DNA from: Rubellimicrobium thermophilum DSM 16684
GTDB taxonomy: Bacteria; Pseudomonadota; Alphaproteobacteria; Rhodobacterales; Rhodobacteraceae
Direction of reading: 5' to 3'
NCBI RefSeq assembly: GCF_000442315.1
Contig: NZ_KE557320.1
Location: 435,135 to 499,134 of the forward strand
Length of the DNA: 64,000 nt
Position 1 is the stretch's first letter; the number at the start of each line of letters is the position of its first letter. The translations under genes were made by a program, and so were the position numbers. Shown here in pieces: positions 39,411-50,584 of the stretch. The notes beneath the pieces were generated by a model. That model searched no databases. It was not told where the DNA came from and saw only the letters and a list, made by a program, of their open reading frames with translations.

Positions 39411-40415
39411 ATGACGCTACGTTTCGGCCTTCTTGGCGCAGGGCGCATCGGCAAGGTGCATGCCGGGGCCATCCGCAACGACAACAATGCGACCCTCGTC
39501 GCCGTGGCCGATGCCGTCCCCGCCGCGGCCGAGGCGATCGCGCGCGAGCATGGCTGCGACATCCGCAGCATCGAGACCATCGCCGACAGCCCCGACATCG
39601 ACGCGGTGGTGATCTGCACCCCCACCGACACCCATGCCGACCTGATCGAGCTCTTCGCCCGCAAGGGCAAGGCCGTCTTCTGCGAAAAGCCCATCGACCT
39701 GTCCCTTCAGCGCGTGAAGGACTGTCTGAAGGTGGTGGAGGAGACGGGCGCCGTCCTGATGGTCGGCTTCAACCGCCGCTTCGACCCGGACTTCATGGCC
39801 GTCAAGGGCGCGATCGATCAGGGCACCATCGGCACGGTGGAGATGGTCACCATCGCCTCGCGCGATCCCGGCGCCCCGCCCATGGACTACATCCGCCGCT
39901 CGGGCGGGATCTTCCGCGACATGACGATCCACGACTTCGACATGGCCCGCTGGCTTCTGGGCGAGGAGCCGGAGACCGTCATGGCCCAGGCCAGCGTCCT
40001 GACCGATCCCGCCATCGGCGAGGCAGGGGACTATGACAGCGTCAATGTCATCCTGCGCACGGCTTCGGGGCGGCAGGCAATCATCACCAATTCGCGCCGC
40101 GCCACCTATGGCTATGACCAGCGCATCGAGGTGCTGGGATCGCGCGGCGCCGTCGCGGCCGAGAACCACCGCGAGGCGAATATCGAGATCGCCACCGCGC
40201 AGGGCTTTACCCGTCCGCCGCTGCTGAACTTCTTCATGACGCGCTATGTCGCGGCCTATGCGAACGAGATCGCGGCCTTCGTGCGCGCCGTGCGCGAGGG
40301 GGGGAGCACGCCCACCACCGGAGAGGACGGGCTGCGCGCGCTGGCCCTGGCCGATGCGGCGCTGAAATCCGTGCAGGAGGGCCGCGCCGTCCGCGTCTCC
40401 GAGATCCTCGCCTGA
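39411..40415 (+). CDS. iolG: Inositol 2-dehydrogenase
   Basis: NAD-dependent dehydrogenase that oxidises myo-inositol (or a related inositol) to 2-keto-inositol. The 334-residue GFO/IDH/MocA family protein has the nucleotide motif FGLLGAGRIGKVHAGAI near residues 5-21, the family C-E-K-P-I at 96-100 with its catalytic lysine, VGFNRRFDPDF, and the HDFDMARWLLGEEP segment with the conserved Asp-His region. Rhizobial MocA belongs to the same family, so inosamine-related substrates are possible. Nine bases after the SDR, within one operon. Confidence 0.92.
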   Translation: MTLRFGLLGAGRIGKVHAGAIRNDNNATLVAVADAVPAAAEAIAREHGCDIRSIETIADSPDIDAVVICTPTDTHADLIELFARKGKAVFCEKPIDLSLQRVKDCLKVVEETGAVLMVGFNRRFDPDFMAVKGAIDQGTIGTVEMVTIASRDPGAPPMDYIRRSGGIFRDMTIHDFDMARWLLGEEPETVMAQASVLTDPAIGEAGDYDSVNVILRTASGRQAIITNSRRATYGYDQRIEVLGSRGAVAAENHREANIEIATAQGFTRPPLLNFFMTRYVAAYANEIAAFVRAVREGGSTPTTGEDGLRALALADAALKSVQEGRAVRVSEILA

Positions 40416-40434
40416 CGACCCCCGGAGGAAGCCC

Positions 40435-42357
40435 ATGACGACCCCCATGACCCACAAGCCGCTCGACGTCATCACCATCGGCCGCGCCTCGGTGGACCTC
40501 TATGGTGCGCAGGTCGGCGGACGGCTCGAGGACATGGGGAGCTTCCAGAAATATATCGGTGGCAGCCCGACCAACATGGCGGCCGGGACAGCCCGTCTCG
40601 GGCTGCGCTCCGCCCTTATCACCCGTGTGGGCGACGAACATATGGGCCGCTTCATCCGCGAGGAACTCGCCCGCGAAGGGGTGGATGTGCGCGGCGTGGT
40701 GACGGATCCGGCGCGGCTGACGGCCCTTGTCCTGCTCGGCATCCGCGACCGCGAGAGCTTTCCGCTCATCTTCTACCGCGAGAACTGCGCCGACATGGCC
40801 CTGTGCGAGGACGACATCGACCCGGCCCTCATCGCCGAGTCGCGCAGCGTCGTGGCCACCGGCACGCATCTGAGCCATCCCCGGACCGAAGCCGCCGTGC
40901 TCAAGGCCCTGCGGCTGGCGCGCGAAAACGGGGCCCGCACCGCCCTCGATATCGACTACCGCCCCAATCTCTGGGGCCTCGCCGGGCATGACGCGGGCGA
41001 AAGCCGCTACATCGAAAGCGCCGCCGTCACCGCCCGGCTTCAGGCGCATCTGCCGCTCTTCGATCTGATCGTCGGCACCGAGGAGGAATTCCACATCGCC
41101 GGCGGCACCACCGACACGCTCGCCGCGCTGCGGGCCGTCCGCGCCCTGACCCCTGCCGTGCTGGTCTGCAAGCGCGGCGCCCAGGGGGCGGTGGCCTTCA
41201 CGGGCGATGTGGGCGGCTGGGAGGACGGTCAGACCGGCCCCGGCTTTCCCATCGAGGTGTTCAACGTGCTGGGCGCGGGCGACGGCTTCATGTCCGGCCT
41301 GCTCAAGGGCTGGCTCGATGGAGAGGACTGGCCCACCGCCCTGCGCTATGCCAATGCCTGCGGCGCCCTGGCCGTGAGCCGCCATGGCTGCACCCCCGCC
41401 TATCCCTCCTGGGAGGAGCTGCGCTTCTTCCTCGATCGCGGGATCCGCCGCCCGGATCTGCGCAACGATGCCGAGCTCGAGCAGATCCACTGGTCCACCA
41501 ACCGGCATGGCCATTGGGATCCGGTGCGCATCTTCGCCTTCGACCACCGCAAGCAGATGGAGGAGATGGAGGGAGCCACGCCCGAACGCATCGGCGTCTT
41601 CAAGCGGCTCTGCCTCGAGGCGGCGCAACGGGTGGCCGCCGGGCAGCCCGGCTATGGCATCCTCTGCGACGGGCGGCTGGGGCGCGATGCCCTCTTCGCC
41701 GCGGCCGGCACGGGGCTGTGGATCGGCCGGCCCGTGGAATGGCCCGGCTCGCGCCCCCTGATGCTCGAGCCGGAGATCGGCCCCGATTACGGCGGCCTCG
41801 CCGAATGGCCGCTCAGCCACGTCGTCAAGGTGCTCTGCTTCTGCCATCCCGAGGATGACGCCAGGATGTGGGCCCAGCAGGAATCGACGCTGCTGCGGCT
41901 CTTCACCGCCGCCCGGCGCAACCGGCTCGAGCTGCTGCTCGAGGTGATCCCCTCGAAGGTCGGCCCGGTAGAGGACGACACCACCGCCCGCATCATCGAC
42001 CGCATCTACGGCCTCGGCATCTGCCCGGACTGGTGGAAGCTCGAGCCCTTCCGATCGGACGCGGCCTGGGCCGCCGCCTGCGCGGCCATCGCCCGCCACG
42101 ATCCCCATTGCCGGGGTATCGTCGTGCTCGGCCTCGAGGCCCCGCCCGAGGAACTGGAACAGAGCTTTGCCACCGCCGCGCGCCATCCTCTGGTGAAGGG
42201 CTTCGCCGTCGGGCGCACGATCTTTGCCGAGGCAGCGCGCGACTGGTTCGCCGGCCGTATCGGCGACGAGGAGGCCGTCTCGCGCATGACCGACCGCTTC
42301 CGCACCCTGTGCCAGGCCTGGGACCGCGCCCGCAACCCGAAGGATCACGCCGCATGA
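40435..42357 (+). CDS. iolC: 5-dehydro-2-deoxygluconokinase fused to a DUF2090 aldolase-like domain
   Basis: Phosphorylates 5-dehydro-2-deoxy-D-gluconate in inositol breakdown. The 640-residue protein has two parts. Residues 1-330 form a PfkB-family kinase: DVITIGRASVDLYG, KYIGGSPTNMAAGTARLG, and the anion-hole motif VLGAGDGFMSGLLKG. From about 340 comes a DUF2090 domain (RIFAFDHRKQMEEM, YGILCDGRLGRDAL, LLEVIPSK, WWKLEP). In proteobacteria this fused domain is annotated as the 5-dehydro-2-deoxyphosphogluconate aldolase step, replacing IolJ. The last four bases overlap iolD. Confidence 0.92.
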   Translation: MTTPMTHKPLDVITIGRASVDLYGAQVGGRLEDMGSFQKYIGGSPTNMAAGTARLGLRSALITRVGDEHMGRFIREELAREGVDVRGVVTDPARLTALVLLGIRDRESFPLIFYRENCADMALCEDDIDPALIAESRSVVATGTHLSHPRTEAAVLKALRLARENGARTALDIDYRPNLWGLAGHDAGESRYIESAAVTARLQAHLPLFDLIVGTEEEFHIAGGTTDTLAALRAVRALTPAVLVCKRGAQGAVAFTGDVGGWEDGQTGPGFPIEVFNVLGAGDGFMSGLLKGWLDGEDWPTALRYANACGALAVSRHGCTPAYPSWEELRFFLDRGIRRPDLRNDAELEQIHWSTNRHGHWDPVRIFAFDHRKQMEEMEGATPERIGVFKRLCLEAAQRVAAGQPGYGILCDGRLGRDALFAAAGTGLWIGRPVEWPGSRPLMLEPEIGPDYGGLAEWPLSHVVKVLCFCHPEDDARMWAQQESTLLRLFTAARRNRLELLLEVIPSKVGPVEDDTTARIIDRIYGLGICPDWWKLEPFRSDAAWAAACAAIARHDPHCRGIVVLGLEAPPEELEQSFATAARHPLVKGFAVGRTIFAEAARDWFAGRIGDEEAVSRMTDRFRTLCQAWDRARNPKDHAA

Positions 42358-44180
42358 CCACTCTCCGCCTCACTGCCGCCCAGGCCATGATCCGGTGGCT
42401 GGCCAACCAGATGGCCGAGGACGGCACCCCCTTCCTGTCCGGCTGCTGGGCGATCTTCGGCCATGGCAATGTGGCCGGGATCGGCGAGGCCCTGCACGCC
42501 TATCGCGATGTCTTTCCCACCTATCGCGGCCACAACGAACAGACGATGGCCCATGCCGCCATCGCCTATGCCAAGCAGCTCCGCCGCCGCCATGCGATGA
42601 TGGTGACCTCCTCCATCGGCCCCGGCGCGACGAACATGGTCACGGCGGCCGCACTGGCCCATGTCAACCGCCTGCCGGTGCTGTTCGTCCCCGGCGATGT
42701 CTTCGCCGGCCGCGGCCCCGATCCCGTGCTCCAGCAGGTCGAGGCCTTCCACGACGGCACCATCAGCGCCAATGACTGCTTCCGCCCCGTCAGCCGCTAT
42801 TACGATCGCATCGAGAGGCCCGAACAGCTTCTGACCGCGCTGCCGCGGGCCATGCGCACCCTGACCGATCCGGCCGATTGCGGGCCCGTGACGCTGGCCT
42901 TCTGCCAGGACGTGCAGGCCGAGGCGCATGACTGGCCCGCGGAGTTCTTCGCTCCGAAGGTCTGGCGCCGCCGCCGCCCCCGGCCCGATCCGGCCGAGCT
43001 CGAGGCCGTCGCCGCCCTGATCCGCCGTGCCGAAGCGCCGGTGATCGTCGCCGGGGGCGGGGTCCATTACGCCGATGCGACCGGCGCGCTGCGCGATTTC
43101 GTGATGGCCACCGGCATCCCGGTGGTGGAGACGCAGGCAGGCAAGTCCGCGCTTCCCTGGGATCATCCGCTGAATCTCGGCCCCGTGGGGGTGACGGGAT
43201 CCTCCTGCGCCAATGCCGCCTGCGCGCAGGCCGATCTCGTGATCGGGGTGGGCACGCGCTTCCAGGATTTCACCACGGGGTCCTGGTCGCTCTTCTCCCG
43301 CCCCGGCCGCCGCCTCGTGAGCCTCAATGTCCAGGCCTATGATGCCATGAAGCACGGGGCCGAGCCGCTCTGCTGCGATGCGGCCGCCGGGCTCGAGGCG
43401 CTGCGCCACGCCCTGCAGGGTCATCGCGCGCGCTACACCTCCGAAGCGGCCAAGCGCGACTGGTTCGCCGCGGTGGACCCGCTGACCGCCGCCCCCGATC
43501 CCGATCACAACGCCCTGCCGACCGATCAGCAGGTGATCGGTGCGGTCCAGCGCGCGGCCGGGCCCGATACCGTCGTGATGTGCGCCGCCGGCACCATGCC
43601 GGGCGAGCTGCACAAGCTCTGGAAGGCGGGCCGCCCCGGCAGCTATCACATGGAATACGGCTATTCCTGCATGGGCTACGAGATCGCCGGCGCCCTGGGC
43701 ATCCGGATGGCCGAACCGGAGGCCGATGTCATCTGCATGGTCGGCGACGGCAGCTACATGATGGCGAATTCCGAGCTGGCCACCGCCGCGATGATGGGCC
43801 TCTCCTTCACCGTCGTCATCACCGACAACCGCGGCTTCGGCTGCATCAACCGCCTGCAGATGGCGACCGGCGGGGCCGAGTTCAACAATCTCCTCCGCCA
43901 TGCCAGGGGGGGAGAGAACTCGCGCATCGACTTTGCCGCCCATGCCGCCAGCATGGGGGCCGAGGCCGTCAAGGTGCGGACCATCGCCGAACTCGAACAG
44001 GCCCTGGCGGCGCGCCGCGGCAAGACCGTTCCCTATGTGATCGTCATCGACACCGATCCCTATCCCTCCACACCCCATGGCGGTCACTGGTGGGATGTGG
44101 CCGTGCCCGAGGTCAGCGAACGCCCCGAGGTGCGGGAGAAGCGCGAAGCCTACGAGGCCCGGCTCAAGACGCGCGTCTGA
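42354..44180 (+). CDS. iolD: 3D-(3,5/4)-trihydroxycyclohexane-1,2-dione hydrolase
   Basis: Thiamine-diphosphate enzyme that opens the ring of the trihydroxycyclohexanedione to 5-deoxyglucuronate. The 608-residue product has the N-terminal LTAAQAMIRWLANQ and HNEQTMAHAAIAYAKQ with the ThDP-activating glutamate. The central domain contains AEAPVIVAGGGVHYADAT. The C-terminal ThDP/Mg motif starts GDGSYMMANSELATA and ends with TDNRGFGCINRLQ. The closing HGGHWWDVAVPEVS is typical of IolD. The start overlaps iolC by ATGA, suggesting coupling. Confidence 0.95.
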   Translation: MTTLRLTAAQAMIRWLANQMAEDGTPFLSGCWAIFGHGNVAGIGEALHAYRDVFPTYRGHNEQTMAHAAIAYAKQLRRRHAMMVTSSIGPGATNMVTAAALAHVNRLPVLFVPGDVFAGRGPDPVLQQVEAFHDGTISANDCFRPVSRYYDRIERPEQLLTALPRAMRTLTDPADCGPVTLAFCQDVQAEAHDWPAEFFAPKVWRRRRPRPDPAELEAVAALIRRAEAPVIVAGGGVHYADATGALRDFVMATGIPVVETQAGKSALPWDHPLNLGPVGVTGSSCANAACAQADLVIGVGTRFQDFTTGSWSLFSRPGRRLVSLNVQAYDAMKHGAEPLCCDAAAGLEALRHALQGHRARYTSEAAKRDWFAAVDPLTAAPDPDHNALPTDQQVIGAVQRAAGPDTVVMCAAGTMPGELHKLWKAGRPGSYHMEYGYSCMGYEIAGALGIRMAEPEADVICMVGDGSYMMANSELATAAMMGLSFTVVITDNRGFGCINRLQMATGGAEFNNLLRHARGGENSRIDFAAHAASMGAEAVKVRTIAELEQALAARRGKTVPYVIVIDTDPYPSTPHGGHWWDVAVPEVSERPEVREKREAYEARLKTRV

Positions 44181-44262
44181 CGACGCGCTGCGCTTCACGC
44201 TTGCGCGGCCCGCCCCTGTCCCGCAGAGGGGGGCGGGGCGACCGCAGACAGGGAGGACCGCC

Positions 44263-44472
44263 ATGGGCCGTCTCTTCGATCTCGATCATCCCTTTTTCAT
44301 CCCGCTCTGGCGGCGGGTGCTGATCGTCGCCGCCTGCCTGCTCTGGGCGCTGGTGGAGTTCCTGGGCGGCGCCCCCTTCTGGGGCGTGCTGTTCGGCGCC
44401 ATCGGCCTCTATGCGGGTTGGCACTTCTTCTTCAACTTCCATCCCCGCCCGCCGGGAGACCCCAAGCCATGA
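44263..44472 (+). CDS. Small DUF3329-like membrane protein
   Basis: A 69-residue protein with two hydrophobic helices (PLWRRVLIVAACLLWALVEF and PFWGVLFGAIGLYAGWHFFF) between short charged ends (MGRLFDLDHP and NFHPRPPGDPKP). It resembles DUF3329-type small proteins of Rhodobacterales. The function is unknown. GGGAGGACCGCC precedes the ATG, and its stop overlaps the iolB ATG (ATGA), so it is a translated operon member rather than a chance frame. Confidence 0.75.
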   Translation: MGRLFDLDHPFFIPLWRRVLIVAACLLWALVEFLGGAPFWGVLFGAIGLYAGWHFFFNFHPRPPGDPKP

Positions 44473-45277
44473 GTCGCCTCCTCCTGCGTCCGGCCGCCGC
44501 CCGCGGCCATGTCCATGCCGTCACGCCCGAACGCGCGGGCTGGACCTATGTCGGCTTCGATCTGTGGCAGCTTGTGCCCGGCGATCGGGCAGAGGCGGCG
44601 CTTCCGCCGGGGCGCGAGGGGATCCTGGTCATCGTGGAAGGCAAGGCCCGCATCCGCGCCGCGGGCGAGGCGATGGCGAGATGGGCGAGCGCATGGACGT
44701 GTTCGAACGCACGCCCCCCCATGCCCTCTACCTTCCACCCGGCACCCCGTGGGAGGCCGAGGCGACAACCCCCCTGACGCTCGCCCTCTGCAGCGCCCCT
44801 TCGCCCGGCGGCCGGCCCGTGCAGCGCCTCGGACCGGAGGGGATCGAGCTCACACCGCGGGGCAGGGGGACCAACACCCGCTACATCAACAATATCGCCA
44901 TGGAAGGGCGCGATGTGGCCGACAGCCTCCTGGTGACGGAGGTCTTCACCCCCGCCGGCCACTGGTCGAGCTATCCCCCCCATCGCCATGACGAGGACGA
45001 CTTTCCCCGCATCACCTATCTGGAGGAGACCTACTGGTTTCGTCTGAACCCCCGCGCCGGCTGGGGAATCCAGCGCGTCTATACCGAGGATGGCAGCCTC
45101 GACGAGACGATGGCCGTCCGCGATGGCGATGTGACGCTGGTGCCGCGCGGGCATCATCCCTGCGGCGCGCCCTATGGCTATGACATGTATTACCTGAATG
45201 TCATGGCCGGGCCCCTGCGCAGATGGCGCTTCCAGGGCGATCCGGAGCATGACTGGCTGGTGGAGCGGGACCGCTAG
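44469..45277 (+). CDS. iolB: 5-deoxy-glucuronate isomerase (frameshift)
   Basis: Converts 5-deoxyglucuronate to 5-dehydro-2-deoxygluconate, between the IolD and IolC steps. Corrected length is 269 residues. The N-terminal cupin half begins MSRLLLRPAAARGHVHAV and has TYVGFDLWQLVPGD. The second half, one frame over, has MDVFERTPPHALYLPPGT and INNIAMEGRDVADSLLVTEV. The metal-binding segment SYPPHRHDEDDFPRITYLEE is followed by VPRGHHPCGAPYGYDMYYLNVMAG. One lost G near 44670-44676 accounts for the break. Last gene of the iol run. Confidence 0.9.
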
Positions 45278-45303
45278 GGGGGGGAGCGGGACCGCCAGGG
45301 GGG
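45262..45303 (+). repeat. 21-base tandem duplication across the iolB stop codon
   Basis: GGAGCGGGACCGCTAGGGGG recurs 21 bases later as GGAGCGGGACCGCCAGGGGG. The first copy contains the iolB TAG, and the second has CAG at the same place. A shorter 11-base tandem (GCCCTGCATGG twice) follows at 45321-45342. The gap to pgm (45278-45427) holds no gene that I can support. Confidence 0.7.
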
Positions 45304-45427
45304 CGCCTGTTCCCCCTCCGGCCCTGCATGGGCCCTGCATGGGCGAGCCTCCCCGGGGGGATGGGGGGATCCGCCGCGGGACCGGGCTCAGCGATCCCGC
45401 CCTGGATCCGCCCCGCTCAGGTCCTGC

Positions 45428-47071
<1,644 letters not shown>

Positions 47072-49159
47072 TCAGTCCCGGTCCTCGAGCACCATCACGA
47101 CGACCGATTCCCCCTCCACCGCGAGGGTTTGCCCCTCCACCGCGAAGGGTGCGGCGCCAGGGCGAGCCGTATCCACATGCCGCACCCAGCGCTGGCCTTC
47201 GGGCGGATCCGGCAGGACGACCGTCTGTGGCCCACCCGCATTGAACACGGCAAAGACCGCATATTCCAGCGTTGCATAGGGGGGTGTGCCTTCGGCGGTG
47301 CGCATCTCGACCGCCAGCAGCCTGTTGTCGGGATTGTTCCAGTCGGCCTCGCTCATGGGGGTGCCGTCGGCACGGCGCCAGAACAGATCCTCCTTGCCGT
47401 CGACCGCGCGCGAACGGGCGTGCAGGAACCGCTTCTGCCGCAGGATCGGGTGCCGCCGGCGGAAGGCGATGATCTCGCGGCAGAAGCCGAGGAAGGCCGT
47501 ATCCGGCCGCTCCCAGTCCACCCAGCCCAGCGGGTTGTCCTGGCAATAGGCGTTGTTGTTGCCCTGCTGGCTATTGCCGATCTCATCCCCGGCGAGGATC
47601 ATCGGCGTCCCCTGGGACAGCATCAGCGTCGCCATGAGGTTGCGTCGCCGACGCGCCCGGGCCTCGCGGATCGCGGGATCCGTGCTCGGCCCTTCCACGC
47701 CCAGATTGTCGCTGAAATTCTCGCCATGGCCGTCGTGATTGGCCTCGCCATTGGCTTCGTTGTGCTTCTCGCGGAAGGACACGAGGTCCATCAGCGTGAA
47801 GCCGTCATGCGCCGTCACGAAATTGACCGAGGAGGTCGCCGGCCGGCCGTCATGATCGAACTTGAGCGCCGAGCCGGAGATCCGCATGGCCAGCTTGCGC
47901 GTCATGTCCGCATCGCCCCGCCAGTAGCGGCGGACCTGATCGCGGAACTTGTCGTTCCATTCGAGGAAGGGCCAGGGAAAGGCGCCGAGCTGATACCCCC
48001 CCGGCCCCACATCCCAGGGTTCGGCGATCAGCTTGACGCGATTGAGCACCGGATCCTGCCGGATGGCATGGATCAGCGGATGGTTGCGGTCGAACCCGGT
48101 TGCCCGGCGGCCCAGCGTCGTGGCCAGGTCGAACCGGAACCCGTCCACATGCATCTCCGTCACCCAGTAGCGCAGGGAATCCATCACCATGCGCAGGACG
48201 AAGGGATGTTCGGTGTTGAGGCTGTTGCCCGTGCCCGTGTCGTCGATGTGATAGCGCGGGCTTTCGGCCAGACGGTAGTAGCAGGCGTTGTCGAGGCCGC
48301 GGAAGCTCAGCGTCGGCCCCATGTGGTTGCCTTCGCAGGTATGGTTGTAGACCACATCGAGGATCACCTCGATCCCGGCGGCGTGGAAACGTTTCACCAT
48401 CGCCTTGAAGGCCCGCACCGCCTCCGGGCCGCCATAGCGTGGCTCCGGGGCGAAATAGCCCAGGGTCATGTAGCCCCAGTAGTTGCGCAGCCCCCGTTCC
48501 ACCAGAAAGCGGTCGTCCACGAAGGCATGGACGGGCAGCAGCTCGATGGCGGTGATGCCGAGCCCTGTCAGATGCTCGAGGATCGGGTCCGAGGCGAGCC
48601 CGGCGAATGTCCCGCGCAGGGGGATGTCGCGCCGTCCCATGGTCAGGCCACGGACATGGGCCTCGTAGATCACCGTATCGGTGAGGGGCCGGCGCGGGGG
48701 GCGGTCATCCTCCCAGTCGAAGGCGGGATCGATCACGACGCCCTTCGGCATGAACCGGGCCGAATTGCGGGTGTCGAAGGTCAGGTCGCCATGGCGCGCC
48801 CGGGTGTCATAGCCGAACAGCGCATCGTCCCATTCGAGCTGCCCGGCCAACTGGCGCGCATAGGGATCGAGCAGGAGCTTGTGCGGATTGAAGCGGTGCC
48901 CCTCGTCGGGGCGATAGGGGCCATGGGCGCGATAGCCGTAGCGCGTCCCGGGGCCGAGGCCGGGGACATAGCCGTGCCAGACATGCCCTGTCCGTTCGGG
49001 CAGGGGGATGCGCTCCTCCTGCCCGGTTTCGTCGAACAGGCACAGCTCGATCCGCGTCGCATTCTGCGAGAAGACGGCGAAATTGACCCCGCCTCCGTCC
49101 CAGGTCGCGCCAAGGGGGTCGGGCTCTCCCGCCTCGATGCTGCCGTGTCTGAGGGTCAT
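47072..49159 (-). CDS. glgX: Glycogen debranching enzyme
   Basis: Removes alpha-1,6 branches left after phosphorolysis. The 695-residue GH13 protein has an N-terminal CBM48-like domain (PLGATWDGGGVNFAVFSQNA), the barrel motifs VILDVVYNHTCEGN, DGFRFDLATTLGR with the nucleophile aspartate, LIAEPWDVGPGGYQLG with the acid/base glutamate, and VNFVTAHDGFTLMDLV. I chose the ATG at 49159 ([10 protein letters not shown]) because it overlaps the glgA stop by four bases (ATGA) and lies just before the conserved domain. Confidence 0.95.
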   Translation of the reverse strand: MTLRHGSIEAGEPDPLGATWDGGGVNFAVFSQNATRIELCLFDETGQEERIPLPERTGHVWHGYVPGLGPGTRYGYRAHGPYRPDEGHRFNPHKLLLDPYARQLAGQLEWDDALFGYDTRARHGDLTFDTRNSARFMPKGVVIDPAFDWEDDRPPRRPLTDTVIYEAHVRGLTMGRRDIPLRGTFAGLASDPILEHLTGLGITAIELLPVHAFVDDRFLVERGLRNYWGYMTLGYFAPEPRYGGPEAVRAFKAMVKRFHAAGIEVILDVVYNHTCEGNHMGPTLSFRGLDNACYYRLAESPRYHIDDTGTGNSLNTEHPFVLRMVMDSLRYWVTEMHVDGFRFDLATTLGRRATGFDRNHPLIHAIRQDPVLNRVKLIAEPWDVGPGGYQLGAFPWPFLEWNDKFRDQVRRYWRGDADMTRKLAMRISGSALKFDHDGRPATSSVNFVTAHDGFTLMDLVSFREKHNEANGEANHDGHGENFSDNLGVEGPSTDPAIREARARRRRNLMATLMLSQGTPMILAGDEIGNSQQGNNNAYCQDNPLGWVDWERPDTAFLGFCREIIAFRRRHPILRQKRFLHARSRAVDGKEDLFWRRADGTPMSEADWNNPDNRLLAVEMRTAEGTPPYATLEYAVFAVFNAGGPQTVVLPDPPEGQRWVRHVDTARPGAAPFAVEGQTLAVEGESVVVMVLEDRD

Positions 49160-50584
49160 CGGATCCGGGCCACATCCCTGTAGAGGCGGGCATAGGCCCC
49201 GGCCGACGGCCCCCATCCCACCGGCTGGGCCATGGCATTGGCCTGCATCCGCGCCCATGTCGCGCGATCAGACCACAGGGCGCAGAGCCGCGCCAGCGCG
49301 CCGCGCAGGGCATCCGCCGTGACGGGATGAAACTGCACGCCCGTGGCAACCCCCATCGCAAGGGCGGCGGGCGAAGCATTGATGACCGTATCGGCCAGCC
49401 CCCCCGTCAGCGCGACAAGGGGGATCGTGCCATAGCGCAGCCCGTAAAGCTGGGTGAGGCCGCAGGGCTCGAATCGCGACGGCACGAGGATCGCATCCCC
49501 CCCGGCGATCAGACGGTGCGACAAGGCTTCGTCATAGCCGATCCGGACCGCCACCCGCCCGTCGCCCGCCACCCGCAGAAAGGCCTCTTCCATCCATCCC
49601 TCGCCCGAACCCAGCAGCGCAAGCTGCCCCCCCGGTCGAGCAGCGCGGGCAATGCCTCGATCAGCAGGTCGAGGCCCTTCTGCTCGGTCAGGCGCGAGAC
49701 GACAACGCAGAGCGGCCCTTCGGCCTCCGGCGCAAGCCCCAGCTCTGCGCGCAGGGCGGCCTTGTTGGCGTCCTTGCCGGCGGGGGTGTCATAGGGGCGG
49801 ATGGCGGGGTCGGTGGCGGGGTTCCACGCGGCCTCATCGATCCCGTTCAGGATTCCGCTCAGGACGGCCCGCCGCTCGCGCAGGATCCCGTCGAAGCCCA
49901 TCCCGAATTCGGGGCGCATCAGTTCCTCGGCATAGGTCGGCGACACGGTGGTCAGCCGGTCCGCCGCCATCAGACCGGCCTTCAGGGTCGAGATCTGCCC
50001 CCAGTATTCATAGCCCCCCGGATGGAACCGCCAGGGATCGAGCCGGAGCGAGCCGATCCGCGTCGGCGGCGCCAGGCCCGGAAAGGCGATATTGTGCACC
50101 GTCATGACCGTTCCCACCGCCACCCCGGCCGAACGGAGATATTCCGGGGCCAGCCCCCCCTGCCAGTCATGGCAGTGGAGCACATCCGGCTTCCATCCGG
50201 CCACGCCCTCTTCGGCGATCCGCCGTGCCATCCAGCACAGACCGGCAAAGCGCTCCGGGTTGTCGCCCCAGTCGCGCCTGTCCGGGCCGAGATAGATCGA
50301 ACCCGGCCGGTCGTAGAGATGGGGGGCCTCGATCACGAGAAGCGACAGACCCCCCGCCGTGGCGCGATCAGGTTGGCATGGCCCCCGAACAGGTTCCATT
50401 CCTCCATCACCGTGCCGTGGCGGGCGATGGCCCGCATCACCGCCGGATAGCCCGGCAGCAGGACCCGCATGTCCACTCCCTCGGGGGCGAGGGCCGCGGG
50501 CAGGGCACCCACGACATCGGCCAGCCCCCCGGTCTTGACCAGGGGGGCGCATTCGCTCGCCACCGAAAGGACGCGCAGGCTCAT
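49156..50584 (-). CDS. glgA: Glycogen synthase (two frameshifts)
   Basis: GT5 glycosyltransferase that extends glycogen from ADP-glucose. The corrected length is 476 residues. Frame one has [20 protein letters not shown] with the K-x-G-G ADP-glucose motif, and [10 protein letters not shown]. Frame two has [36 protein letters not shown] and [20 protein letters not shown]. Frame three has [29 protein letters not shown]. Breaks near 50355-50370 and in the C run 49627-49633 each fit one lost base. It overlaps glgC by four bases upstream and glgX by four downstream. Confidence 0.93.
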
